Shown: in pieces, positions 38,816 to 49,000 of the stretch
Layout of the letters: every line of letters starts with the position of its first letter
How positions within the stretch are numbered: position 1 is the first letter of the stretch
From: Diplolepis rosae
Lineage: Eukaryota; Arthropoda; Insecta; Hymenoptera; Diplolepididae
Assembly: GCA_030998225.1 (NCBI GenBank)
Contig: JAPYXD010000391.1
Coordinates: 434,001-498,000 of the forward strand
Reading direction: 5' to 3'
Length of the DNA: 64,000 nucleotides
Program-made: the position numbers and the translations under genes
The notes under the pieces: generated by a model
Seen by the model: the letters and a program-made list of their open reading frames with translations, nothing else
Database searches by the model: none
What the model was told of the DNA's origin: nothing

Positions 38816-39035
38816 TTTCCGAATAATCCACGCGTTCAAATTTTCCGCGAGTGGGGTCTCCTTATACTACTTCGTGATAATAATCTTATAAATATAAGAT
38901 AAATATTTTGACATCATGTATTCGGCGTCGCCATTTTGTACCCAGGGAACACACATGCCCTCATCGGGAAGTTTTGTAACTATATACTTGGCGGAACTTT
39001 ATTTCGGAAATGGATATATGGATACCAGTCGATAC

Positions 39036-41937
39036 CAGTGATCCCAGATCTGAAACCGACGCAGTGTCTCACACTCTCAGCCTGCCTGTCGGTGTGAATC
39101 GGGTAGGGAGCGAAGACGGGGCACGTTGCCATTTTTCTTTCCTCGTCACTCTTGCATGCGAGAACGACTCGTCCCATTTCCCCTTATTCTCCTCGCTTCT
39201 TCGTTACAATGCATGCGTTTTCAACTGTTCCAAGTTGGCTGTCTGTCGTTTATCGAGTCGAAATTGAGAAATGTGTTTTTCTCGACTCCGTGCAAAAGAG
39301 GCGCGAAGCAGACGACAATTTCAAATTTACAGAATATGTAGTTATGGAAATAATACTTCTTTTTTCGATATTTTAATCAATTTATTCCTAAAATAAACAT
39401 CTATAAGATTTAAAAAAATTGTGGAATCATTTTGAAAGTCTAAACATTATTTTTAAATGGAAATTTGAAATTAATAAATATTTACAATTTGAATCTATAT
39501 ATAAATTGAAAATATTTGAAATTTTTAAAGGAAAGCTTAAATTATAAATTTCGAATTTCCATACTTTTTACCAATTTTGTACATTTAAAAAATTTTCAAT
39601 TAGCGAATTATTTAGCATTAAGAAGAGCTAAATATAAAATTTAAGATTGAATATTACATTCTCAATTTTATGTTAGACATATTTTCATCTCACTGTTTGC
39701 AGCCTAATCACAGACTTTTCATTCAAAAAATGAATTGATTTACGTAAAGGAAAAATTTTCTAATAGGAGGAGATAAATTAAAAAGCTAAAAAATGTGTTC
39801 AGTGATATTTGCATATGATCACATAAGTATTTATTGATTTCAAATTTTACATGAAATTTTTTTTTTCAAGTTTGTGTTTAAATCTTGTCACGATTTTACA
39901 AGATCTTATGGGCAGCTGCAATCTGTTAAATGAAATATTTTATAATTCTTAATTTGCCTGTTCTTCTGAAATCGTAGGAAAAATTCAAAGTCGATAAATG
40001 GTTAAAATTTTATATCAAGATTTCAATTGCAAAATTTTAAAGCTTTGTGAATAAACTGCTTCATATTTAGAAAATACTTCAACTCTGTGGAGCATTTTTA
40101 TATTTTAAGTGTAAAATCTGTGTTTAGGTAACAAAAAAGTAAGATAAAAATACTTTCATTATAAAAGTAAGAATGTAGATTTAGCACTCATTAGGTCGAA
40201 TGTTTATTACTTCTTCATGTAAAATACTTTGCACATAATTCTCTGATTACATATTTTTTAAATGTTGGAACATTTAGGAAATTCATGAATATTTAACCTA
40301 TTTAAAAAAAATAAAAATTTACAAATAAAGCTTCGACTGACAAATCTAAGAATTTGTCAATTATTGATCTATTTTCTTGTAAGTTTGAACGTAGGAGAAC
40401 TTAAAATTCCACAATGACTTTATTTTTTAAGTGATGCTTAAACCTTTCTTTACTCTTGAGAATTCTTCCAGAACCTTATTTCAGGTGAGTGACTTTTTTT
40501 AAATGAAAGATTTCGTAATTCAAAATTAGGCTCATCTTGTAAAATTGTAAAAAAATTCTGAAGCTTCAAAGTAAATTTTTCTGTCTAATTCAAAGCTAAT
40601 AAGTATTCAATGTTTCAAATCAAAATATTACAAGAAAGATATTCAATCTCTGGAAATTAAATGCTTTAAGAAGAAAATTTTTTCCTCTTTATAAAAAATC
40701 TCAATTTTCAAATTGAAAGTCTTCGGATTGGTCACTAAAACTTGGGATGAAAATACTTCTATTATACAATTTACTTTAAATTTTTAAATCTTTTTTACAA
40801 TGTTGCAAGATGAGCCTAATTTAGAATTACAAAATCTTTAATTAAAAAAAAGTCACTCACCTGAAATAAAGTTCTGGAAGAATTCTCAAGATTAAAGAAA
40901 GGTTTAAGCATCACTTAAAAAATAAAGTCATTGTGGCATTTTAAGTTCTCCTATGTACAAACTTACAAGAAAATAGATCAATAATTGACAAATTCTTAGA
41001 TTTGACAGTCGACGCTTTATTTGTAAATTTTTATTTTTTTTTAAATAGGTTAAATATTCATGAATTTCCTAAATGTTCCAACATTTAAAAAATATGTAAT
41101 CAGAGAATTATGTGCAAAGTATTTTACATGAAGAAGTAATAAACATTCGACCTAATGAGTGCTAAATCTACATTCTTACTTTTATAATGAAAGTATTTTT
41201 ATCTTACTTTTTTGTTACCTAAACACAGATTTTACACTTAAAATATAAAAATGCTCCACAGAGTTGAAGTATTTTCTAAATATGAAGCAGTTTATTCACA
41301 AAGCTTTAAAATTTTGCAATTGAAATCTTGATATAAAATTTTAACCATTTATCGACTTTGAATTTTTCCTACGATTTCAGAAGAACAGGCAAATTAAGAA
41401 TTATAAAATATTTCATTTAACAGATTGCAGCTGCCCATAAGATCTTGTAAAATCGTGACAAGATTTAAACACAAACTTGAAAAAAAAAATTTCATGTAAA
41501 ATTTGAAATCAATAAATACTTATGTGATCATATGCAAATATCACTGAACACATTTTTTAGCTTTTTAATTTATCTCCTCCTATTAGAAAATTTTTCCTTT
41601 ACGTAAATCAATTCATTTTTTGAATGAAAAGTCTGTGATTAGGCTGCAAACAGTGAGATGAAAATATGTCTAACATAAAATTGAGAATGTAATATTCAAT
41701 CTTAAATTTTATATTTAGCTCTTCTTAATGCTAAATAATTCGCTAATTGAAAATTTTTTAAATGTACAAAATTGGTAAAAAGTATGGAAATTCGAAATTT
41801 ATAATTTAAGCTTTCCTTTAAAAATTTCAAATATTTTCAATTTATATATAGATTCAAATTGTAAATATTTATTAATTTCAAATTTCCATTTAAAAATAAT
41901 GTTTAGACTTTCAAAATGATTCCACAATTTTTTTAAA
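39036..41937. mobile_element. hAT-like foldback element, copy 2 (right tip missing)
   Basis: It starts CAGTGATCCCAGATCTGAAA, the same family start as the 3.9-kb element. The inverted part is about 39,410-40,555 and 40,786-41,936 around a loop of about 230 bp. The outer about 370 bp of the right arm is missing, so no target duplication can be shown. The arms are related to copy 1 at 5464 but clearly diverged, and much closer to copy 3 at 62,426. The 65-85-codon ORFs at 38,980-39,376 are terminal-repeat sequence. Confidence 0.8.
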
Positions 41938-41964
41938 ACATTTTTTTTTTCATTTTAATTACTC

Positions 41965-42440
41965 TTAATTTTTTTTTTTTTTTACTTCAGTTACATTTTC
42001 TTGCTGAGATTGTTGAAAATTTCTTGTCCTCTTTCGTCTGGTATTATCACAATTTGTTTTATAATTAATGTCATTATCTTCAGGTTTTTTAAATCTATTA
42101 TTAGTGCGCAGTACTTTGGTTTTAACACCAAGATTAACTTGATTAGCTTTTCGTTTCTTACTCTTAGTCCTTTCAGTTACCTTAACTATATTTTTACTCT
42201 CGGCTTCCAAATTTTTTATTGATGGAGATTGGTCAGAAGCAGAGTCAATATCATCAATATATTTTATATTATCATAGAAGCAGTGTGTATCTCTCAGCAA
42301 CACTTTTTTTAATGCCTATAATTGTTGCCATTTACTTTTAGTTCTTTTTAATCGATCTACAAACAGAGGTTTCAGCGGATGCTCTAGATTTAATTGAAGT
42401 TGTAAAAATTTTATTTGTAATTACCTTTTTCTCATTTTAT
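41965..42440 (-). pseudogene. Lys-rich protein fragment with an in-frame stop, unidentified
   Basis: The minus strand carries a 112-codon frame (to 42,303) with a charged Lys/Arg-rich C-terminal half. The same frame continues upstream through an in-frame TAG (42,316-42,318) into HPLKPLFVDRLKRTKSKWQQ, which also looks protein-like. The stretch ends in a run of about 17 A on the coding strand (41,969-41,985), which could be a poly(A) tail of a retrocopy or just Lys codons. I do not recognise the family. It abuts the broken right end of the foldback element. Confidence 0.35.
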
Positions 42441-42529
42441 TAAATAATTTCTCAAAATAAACTTAAGACTAATCACGAAATAAAAATTGACTGTCACATC
42501 GCTGGCGCTGACTTAACCAATGGATGTGT

Positions 42530-42725
42530 GATACGACATATTAGAATTCGTGAAAATCGGCATGTGGGATACGACATATTAGAATATTTATTTAAAAATA
42601 TTAAATAAACAATTTGACTCACAAGATTTTAGTATAAGCTGTAAAACATTATTATTAATCCATTTTTCAAAAAAAGTCAATTTGTCAAATTTTGTGGGAT
42701 ACGACATATATTAGAACATGGGTAT
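42530..42725 (+). repeat. Three spaced copies of GATACGACATATTAGAA
   Basis: The word, usually as GTGGGATACGACATATTAGA, occurs near 42,532, 42,568 and 42,698 (the third has an extra TA). The spacing is uneven. Origin unknown. Confidence 0.55.
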
Positions 42726-42728
42726 CGA

Positions 42729-42761
42729 TATGGTGATTGATCTCCTTATATCTAATCTCCA
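42729..42761 (-). mobile_element. Solo P-like terminus
   Basis: GATCTCCTTATATCTAATCTCCATG is the diverged reverse complement of the CATGGAGAC...ATAAGGAGACC terminal motif found at 36,784 and 62,042. No partner end or target duplication is found nearby. Confidence 0.4.
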
Positions 42762-42769
42762 TGCAAGTT

Positions 42770-43160
42770 AAATTGCGTATTTTTATAACAACCGTTATAT
42801 AAACTATAACCATATAACTATAAACTTTTATGAATGTGAAAGTATAATTTTATTAAGAAATAATTCGACTTAAACGAAGTTAGAGCCAGAGCCGAAATAA
42901 ATTTTCGAGAGTTAAAAGCAAACGTCTCACTGACTTCTTCACCCAAGATCTAGATCTCTCGCACTAGTCTATCCTCGCTAACTAGATCCTTGACACTCCC
43001 GCCCCACCTCACATTCATCCAATCACCGCTTTACATTAAGTTTACGTTCTTTATAGAAAGAACAACCTAAGTTCACAAGCTAGTTTAATAGCTCTAAGAA
43101 CTCACGTACTCGCTGTCAAGATAAATTTGAATAAACACATCATTCACATATGATAAATTA
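42770..43160. other. Unassigned, GC-richer patch
   Basis: 42,900-43,090 is richer in C than its surroundings (ACTCCCGCCCCACCTC). No splice-consistent ORF, tRNA fold or repeat partner is apparent. Confidence 0.35.
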
Positions 43161-43161
43161 T

Positions 43162-44661
43162 TCCTAAGTTGAATTCCTAAGTTAGTTTGCCGAATCATCA
43201 CACGCGGCGCTAACTGTACCATCACTCCCTGAAAATGCACAGTGACATACGAAGAATTTAATAAAAAAATTTTTAAAATATATTATTCAATGCCATAAAC
43301 GAATAAAAGAGATCAGACTTTAAATAATAATATTATTTGAATATTTTTAATTAAATTTTCCCCTTTTTATTCATATTTATCTCGTACAAAAACTATTTTG
43401 AAACATTCAGCTGATATTAGAATTTAAATATTAATATCTCTTTTATTCCTTTTTGGCATTGAATAATAACTTTTTTTAAATTTGTATATTTAATTGTCTA
43501 CATATCACTGCATTTATATTATTTTTTTGAGGTAAAATTAAGTTGAAAAATAGAAAAAAAATGAAAAATTCTGAACAAGGAACGAAGTTGATGAGAGTTG
43601 TAATTAGTTGGAAATCATTATGAATAATTTAAGAAAATAGAATATAAAATAAGGTGAATATAATTTTTTTTTATTAAATAGTTAACTAACATCAATAAAA
43701 ACAGTATAATAAGAACAATTAAATTTTTTTTCCATTTTCAAATCCAAAAGTAGTCTATCTACGTACGTTTTCATCCTCTCTAACATTCACGAAATTTTGG
43801 AAACAACATTTTATGTACTTTGGACACAAACAAGTAGAAACTGGACCAAATTATTCATATAAACTTGCTACTCTTCTCAAGTATCACATTAATTAAAACC
43901 ATTTTTAATAACACCTAAAGCAATGAACTTTTTAAAATTTTTGTTCATCTATCACAAAGGCAGATTTACGGAAAATATCCGATGTATATGAAAGAAACTG
44001 TAATAATTTTTACCTGGATGCTGTGAAAGTTTAAATTTAGGGAAACAAAGTTGTAAAAGTTCAAATTCGTGAAATCATTCATAAAAAAATATTAAAATAC
44101 TTTTAATGTATTTCTAAGTTAAATATTTTCTATTTTGTTTCTAATAATTAATTTTCACAATTTGTAGGATTCGCTTTTTAGGTATGAAAATACTTTGAAT
44201 TTTTACAATTTTTTGTTTCCCTAAATTTCAACTTTCACATTTCGTAAATGATAGAGACGATGAAAACGGACGTAAATAGACTACTTTTGGTTTTGAAAAT
44301 AAAAATAAAATTTAATTGTTTTTATTATACTGTTTTCATTAATGTTAGTTAACTATTTTAAAAATATAAATTAATATTCTCCTTTTTTTATATTCTATTT
44401 TCTTTAATTATTCATAATGTTTCAAAATAGTTTTTGTACGAGATAAATATGAATAAAAAGGGGAAAATTTAATTAAAAATATTCAAATAATATTATTATT
44501 TAAAGTCTGATCTCTTTTATTTGTTAATGGCATTGAATAATATATTTAAAAATTTTTTTTATTAAATTCTTCGTATGTCACTGTGCATTTTCAGGGAGTG
44601 ATGGTACAGTTAGCGCCGCGTGTGACGGTTCGGCAAACTAACTTAGGAATTCAACTTAGGA
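43162..44661. mobile_element. 1.5-kb foldback element just upstream of the SR gene
   Basis: The outer arms match for several hundred bp (TCCTAAGTTGAATTCCTAAG at the left, its reverse complement at the right, then GGCGCTAACTGTACCATCAC and TGCACAGTGACATACGAAG). The left arm holds two stretches absent from the right arm, about 43,408-43,613 and 43,797-44,025. The loop lies around 44,066-44,200. No transposase is visible and a clear target duplication was not found. It ends about 1 kb upstream of the SR gene's start codon. Confidence 0.8.
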
Positions 44662-45665
44662 CACTAACGGGGCGCCATTTTCTTTTCTGATGCATACGGC
44701 TGGTTTCGACCGTTGATGGTACTACATGTTCTATGTTGAAGTTGTGGCGTGATTGATTTCGCGCCGATGGCAGTTCTCTAGTGGATTGTTTTGTGTTATG
44801 CAGTTCGAATGTTCAGTTCAGTTGCCCTAGCACTCTAAATAATTTCGTAAGAATGACTGGTTAAACACATCTAAGCCAAACTTACATAGGCTTTTTCTCC
44901 ATATTACATGATGTGAGCACAAGTACAAGTACGGAGGATATCTCTAACGGTTTACTGGCTGGGGTTTCAAACATTAAGAAGCCAATTACGTCATACAAAC
45001 CAAACTTCATAGGAAAGACGCTTGGTTAATATAGTCACTCTGCATTACATCTGAGCAAGGAAGCCTGACCTTGCATCGCTGCATGGGACGAGACGACCTG
45101 CCTGGACCTACCTGGAAGAAAATCTTACCAAGCGGGACCTGCTGAAGGCTTGGACTTAACTGTGCAGTGCTCAGTGGATTGGAAGTGGCCGAGTCGTCAT
45201 ACGGATGGCTGAACTGAACTGAACTGAGCTTGGACTACGAAATGTTGAAATCAGATACAAAGTACTTTAATTAACTAATTGTTCGCAATTGGAGAGTGAA
45301 TTTGAGCCGATAAGACTCCACGTGTTTGTTCTGGCCATTTGTTCTCTGAATAAGAAGCCAATAAGAGAAGAAGAAGAAGTAGTTGCAGGTTGCAGGATTG
45401 TAGTTGTTTGTGGTTGTGCTGTGAAATAAGTGATACCTCCTCGATAAATTAGTATTTAGTTTAGTGAATTAGAATTTTGGGCTGTGCTTTTAATTCTAAG
45501 AAAATATTTTTCCTAGATATAACGGTTAGTAATAGAAGAATGGATTGCGAATTTTGAGTTCAAAATTCTATCCTCTAAACTCATTCGTTGCCTCTTTTTC
45601 TTTTATTTTCTTTATCATAAAGTTTCCATTGTCATCGATCAGCCATTCTAATTACAGCTTTTAAA
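44662..45665 (+). promoter_or_regulatory. Presumed promoter and 5' UTR of the SR gene
   Basis: This unique, less AT-rich stretch lies between the foldback element and the start codon. GGGGCGCCATTTTC follows directly after the element. A pyrimidine-rich acceptor TAATTACAG ends at 45,657, nine bases before the ATG, suggesting an intron in the 5' UTR; a candidate donor is ACG|GTTAGT at 45,525. The transcription start cannot be placed by reading alone. Confidence 0.4.
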
Positions 45666-46066
45666 ATGAGGCGAAGTTGCAACAGAAAGAGCCCAAGAAG
45701 ATCACGCAGTAAAGATCGTCATCGAAGTTCAGGTTTTCGTGCGCGAAGCGAAGAAAACATAGATAGTCGAAGAAAAGCGTGGTTGATTCAACAAGAAAGA
45801 GAAAGAGAACATGAGAGGAGAAAGCAAAAAATTATTCTAGAATATGAATTAAAAAGAGAAGAAATGCTAAGATCCCTGCAACGCTCAGGAAAATCGTCAC
45901 GTCGAAGTCGAAGCACCAGCAGATCTCATGATCGCCGAAGCAGAAGCAGATCTCGGGATCGAAAAACCAATAGTAGATCTCGTAATCACAGGAGTACCAG
46001 CAGATCTCCGGATTGCCGAAGCAAGGGACGCAAACAAAGTCCCAAACTTTTTGTTATGTCACAGAA
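45666..46066 (+). CDS. SR gene exon 1 (coding), RS domain
   Basis: Encodes MRRSCNRKSPRRSRSK, a helical charged segment (RRKAWLIQQERERE) and repeated RSRSR blocks ending in VMSQ. The donor is AGAA|GTAAGT at 46,067. The frame is open back to the acceptor before the ATG, and this ATG is the first one in it. The exon leaves two bases (AA) for the next codon. Confidence 0.85.
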
Positions 46067-49000
46067 GTAAGTATTTGCATTATCTTAACTGTTCTGTATT
46101 TTTTTCGGCCTTAAAGCTGAAATTTAATTGTTTTGAGAGAAAATATTTTAAATTTCGTCTGACTAGACGTCTGACACTTCAGCTAAATGAGTTTTGTCTG
46201 TTAAATTATTTAATAAATTATTAAATTTGGTCTTGATCATATTTAAACTATTTATTTCTTATGAGATTTCTTATTAAATAGGTTAGAGTCAGCAGATGGA
46301 AGTACACCCTTATTCAAGGGTCCCTCAGGAAGAAAAATCAACGCCGCAGAACTTCGTTGCATAAAAGTAGATATTCGTCGAGAAATTCCTGCAGCAACGG
46401 TTGCAAATAATGAGCTTGAACGCGATATTATCAATCCCGAGGAAGTGACATTGAAGAGGCGACAGGGTAATATATTTGTTATCATTTTTTCCATACTTTT
46501 TTCAAGTTTTAATCAATATTGATGAAGATCAACACGAAGAATTGTAAGCAAGGTAGTATTGAATATTCAATATTTAAGAAAAACAGTATTTTACTCTATA
46601 GTAATATAAATTTCAATGTATTTCTAAAGCTTACTGTATTTTTATTTTGGTATATTATATTTTAAATTTGAGTTATTTTTATTTTATGTTCTTTTATTGG
46701 ACATTCAATTTCCATTATTATGTGACAAGTTAAAAAATTTTCTACATTTTTTGATTTTATATCATATAGTAAAGAATAGAATTTTAATGTATTTTCAAAG
46801 TTCACTATGATTACGTACTATTATTACGTGACAACTGTTTGAGATGTTTCCAAACTTAAGCATCACTGAAGATATTTACTGAGTATTGACTATATTGTTG
46901 ACTGAAAACTCATTGGTAAGGTACATTAGTAAGAGTTTTTGATTATTTTTTTGGAATTATTCATCCAAGTGGCAAGATCTCAGGTGGCAGCCTGGAGGCT
47001 ATTTGCAACAAGGAAGATTTAAAAATTCTCTATCTTTCGTATTTATTAGGAATATTAATTTTCAGTTCTTCAAATTGGCAGTTATTTTTAGTTTTCATAT
47101 CGAAATAAAAATAATATTTTCGGAGAATTCGAAACGCAGCCACTTTTGTCTGCATTGGTTAAAATGTCTATTTTTTACAAATGTATAAATTTAGTTAGAA
47201 GCGATTAAAATGCTAATTTGAATATCATTTATTATCATTTTTATTTTTATTAAAATATGATTATACATGCAACAATCTTCAGGTACTTAATTTATTAAAT
47301 TATTAATGTTCAAAAATATTTTTCGTGAATATGAAATAATGGATATTTATACGCAATAGCTGAAGGATGCAAGCCCATTTTTGACCGAGAAGAATTGAAA
47401 CTACCTGATTATTCAAAGGCCATTGCTGAAATAGAAGAACATCGCATCGTTAGAATTGTAGACTCTGAAAAAACAAGAAGGCATTCCAGATCTTTAAGTC
47501 GATCAAGAAGCTGTGATGAGTATCGCAAAGAATATTCTACATCTCCTTGCGACAGGTTTTTTTTCAATTATATATATATTTAACTTTTCTTTCTGAAATT
47601 ACTTTAAGTCAATGCACAATAGTGCGAGAAATTAATATGGGTTGATTATAGTAAAGTGAGAAAATTGCTGAATCAGATGTAGTGTCTTTACTAATAAAAT
47701 CGAATTAATAGTACTATGTCTGATTCGAAAAGAAGTTCACTTTATACACTGAATATTGCTAACAGAGATTAACTTGTGTCGGATTCGAGTAAGATTTTCA
47801 AATTAATTTCAGTCAGCCTGATAAATCAATATTGGATGGACTAGAGTTTTCGGAAAATTCTTACCCGAAACCCGAACCAGTTTAAAAAATTAAAAGTCGA
47901 AGTCAAATAATACGTTACACGCTTATTCGGGGCTGTTATTTTAAATAATAACTGAGTACTTCATGGCAGCTATTTTATTTTCATTACTTATAGAGTTTTG
48001 GTGAATATAATTAAATAGCAATTAAATTAGATGAAAATCTTATGTTTTAAAGGGGACTTCAAGAAATAAGATGTTTCGAATTTGTTTCAACTTGGCATTT
48101 GTTAAGATGAAAAATAATTAAGAAAGATTAAAGAGTTGACGAATTTAGCATAACTTATACTTGTACCTTATCAAAAAAAAAAAATTGTATTGTTTTTTAT
48201 CACTATGGAATGTGGTTTCTCATTCACGAGTATTGCAAATTATCCTCTTGAAGTACAAGTTACAAATGCAAAGAATCTTCACATAAAAATTGGTTTATTT
48301 ATGAAAATAATGTGATTTCTAAACAAATTCAAACTAGGAAAAGAGAATATTAAGAAATAACGAAGCTTACAAAGTCATAGTTGGATAAAATAACTAATTG
48401 TCTAATGAAATCGAAATCACTCTCTAGGTTTCACACACAATAAAACAAATTTTCCTTACCATTTCGGTATGAATTGTCTACTGAGTATTCAGTATAATTT
48501 AAAGAATTTGAATTTAATTTGCATTTATTTGCGATATAAGAGTTTTAAATTGCTACGAGGACACCTGTCGGCATCGTATCCTATCCGATACGCGACTAGT
48601 GATTCTCCAATAATGTAGGCAGTGGCAGAAATGTCAAACTCAACTAATTAGTTTGAAATCATTGAGTATAATTTTGAAATTACCTCAAATAAAAATCAGG
48701 TTAATTCAAAAGTGCAATATAATTGCCACACACACTTCCATTGGAAGAAATAGATTATCAACTGAGTATTGCTTATAATTATTATAAAAGAGGTTTTAAA
48801 AAGTATTGCAAGAAACTATTCTTCAAGAGACTAAGGAAATTAATAATAACTGATCTTTCTTGTGAAATAATCAATCACTTCGAATCTAATGAACATTTGT
48901 AAACACAAAAATGAGTTTTTCATATTTTATTTACATTGACAATATGAAATATGAAGAGAAGATAAAGATTATAAATTCAAGGTCTAATAAAAAACTTATT

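Larger units (their letters stand above)
38121..38876 (+). mobile_element. 756-bp P-like DNA element with a THAP exon
   Basis: The ends read CACGAAGTAGTATAAGGAGA and its reverse complement and are flanked by a perfect 8-bp duplication, ATAATAAT (38,113-38,120 and 38,877-38,884). The 8-bp target, the CA.GA...ATAAGG-type ends and an internal THAP-domain exon together match the P-element superfamily. The rest of a transposase is absent, so the copy is non-autonomous. About 38,565-38,810 is shared with another repeat at 55,617-55,860. Confidence 0.8.
38025..39007. mobile_element. CGAAATGAAG palindromic element, copy 1, split by a P-like element
   Basis: The outer arms (about 38,028-38,112 and 38,920-39,005) are inverted matches containing CCCGATGAGGGCA and TTCCCTGGGTGCAAAATGG-like sequence. 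The uninterrupted copy at 61,803-62,000 is only about 200 bp. Here the loop is enlarged by the 756-bp insertion at 38,121-38,876. Confidence 0.75.
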
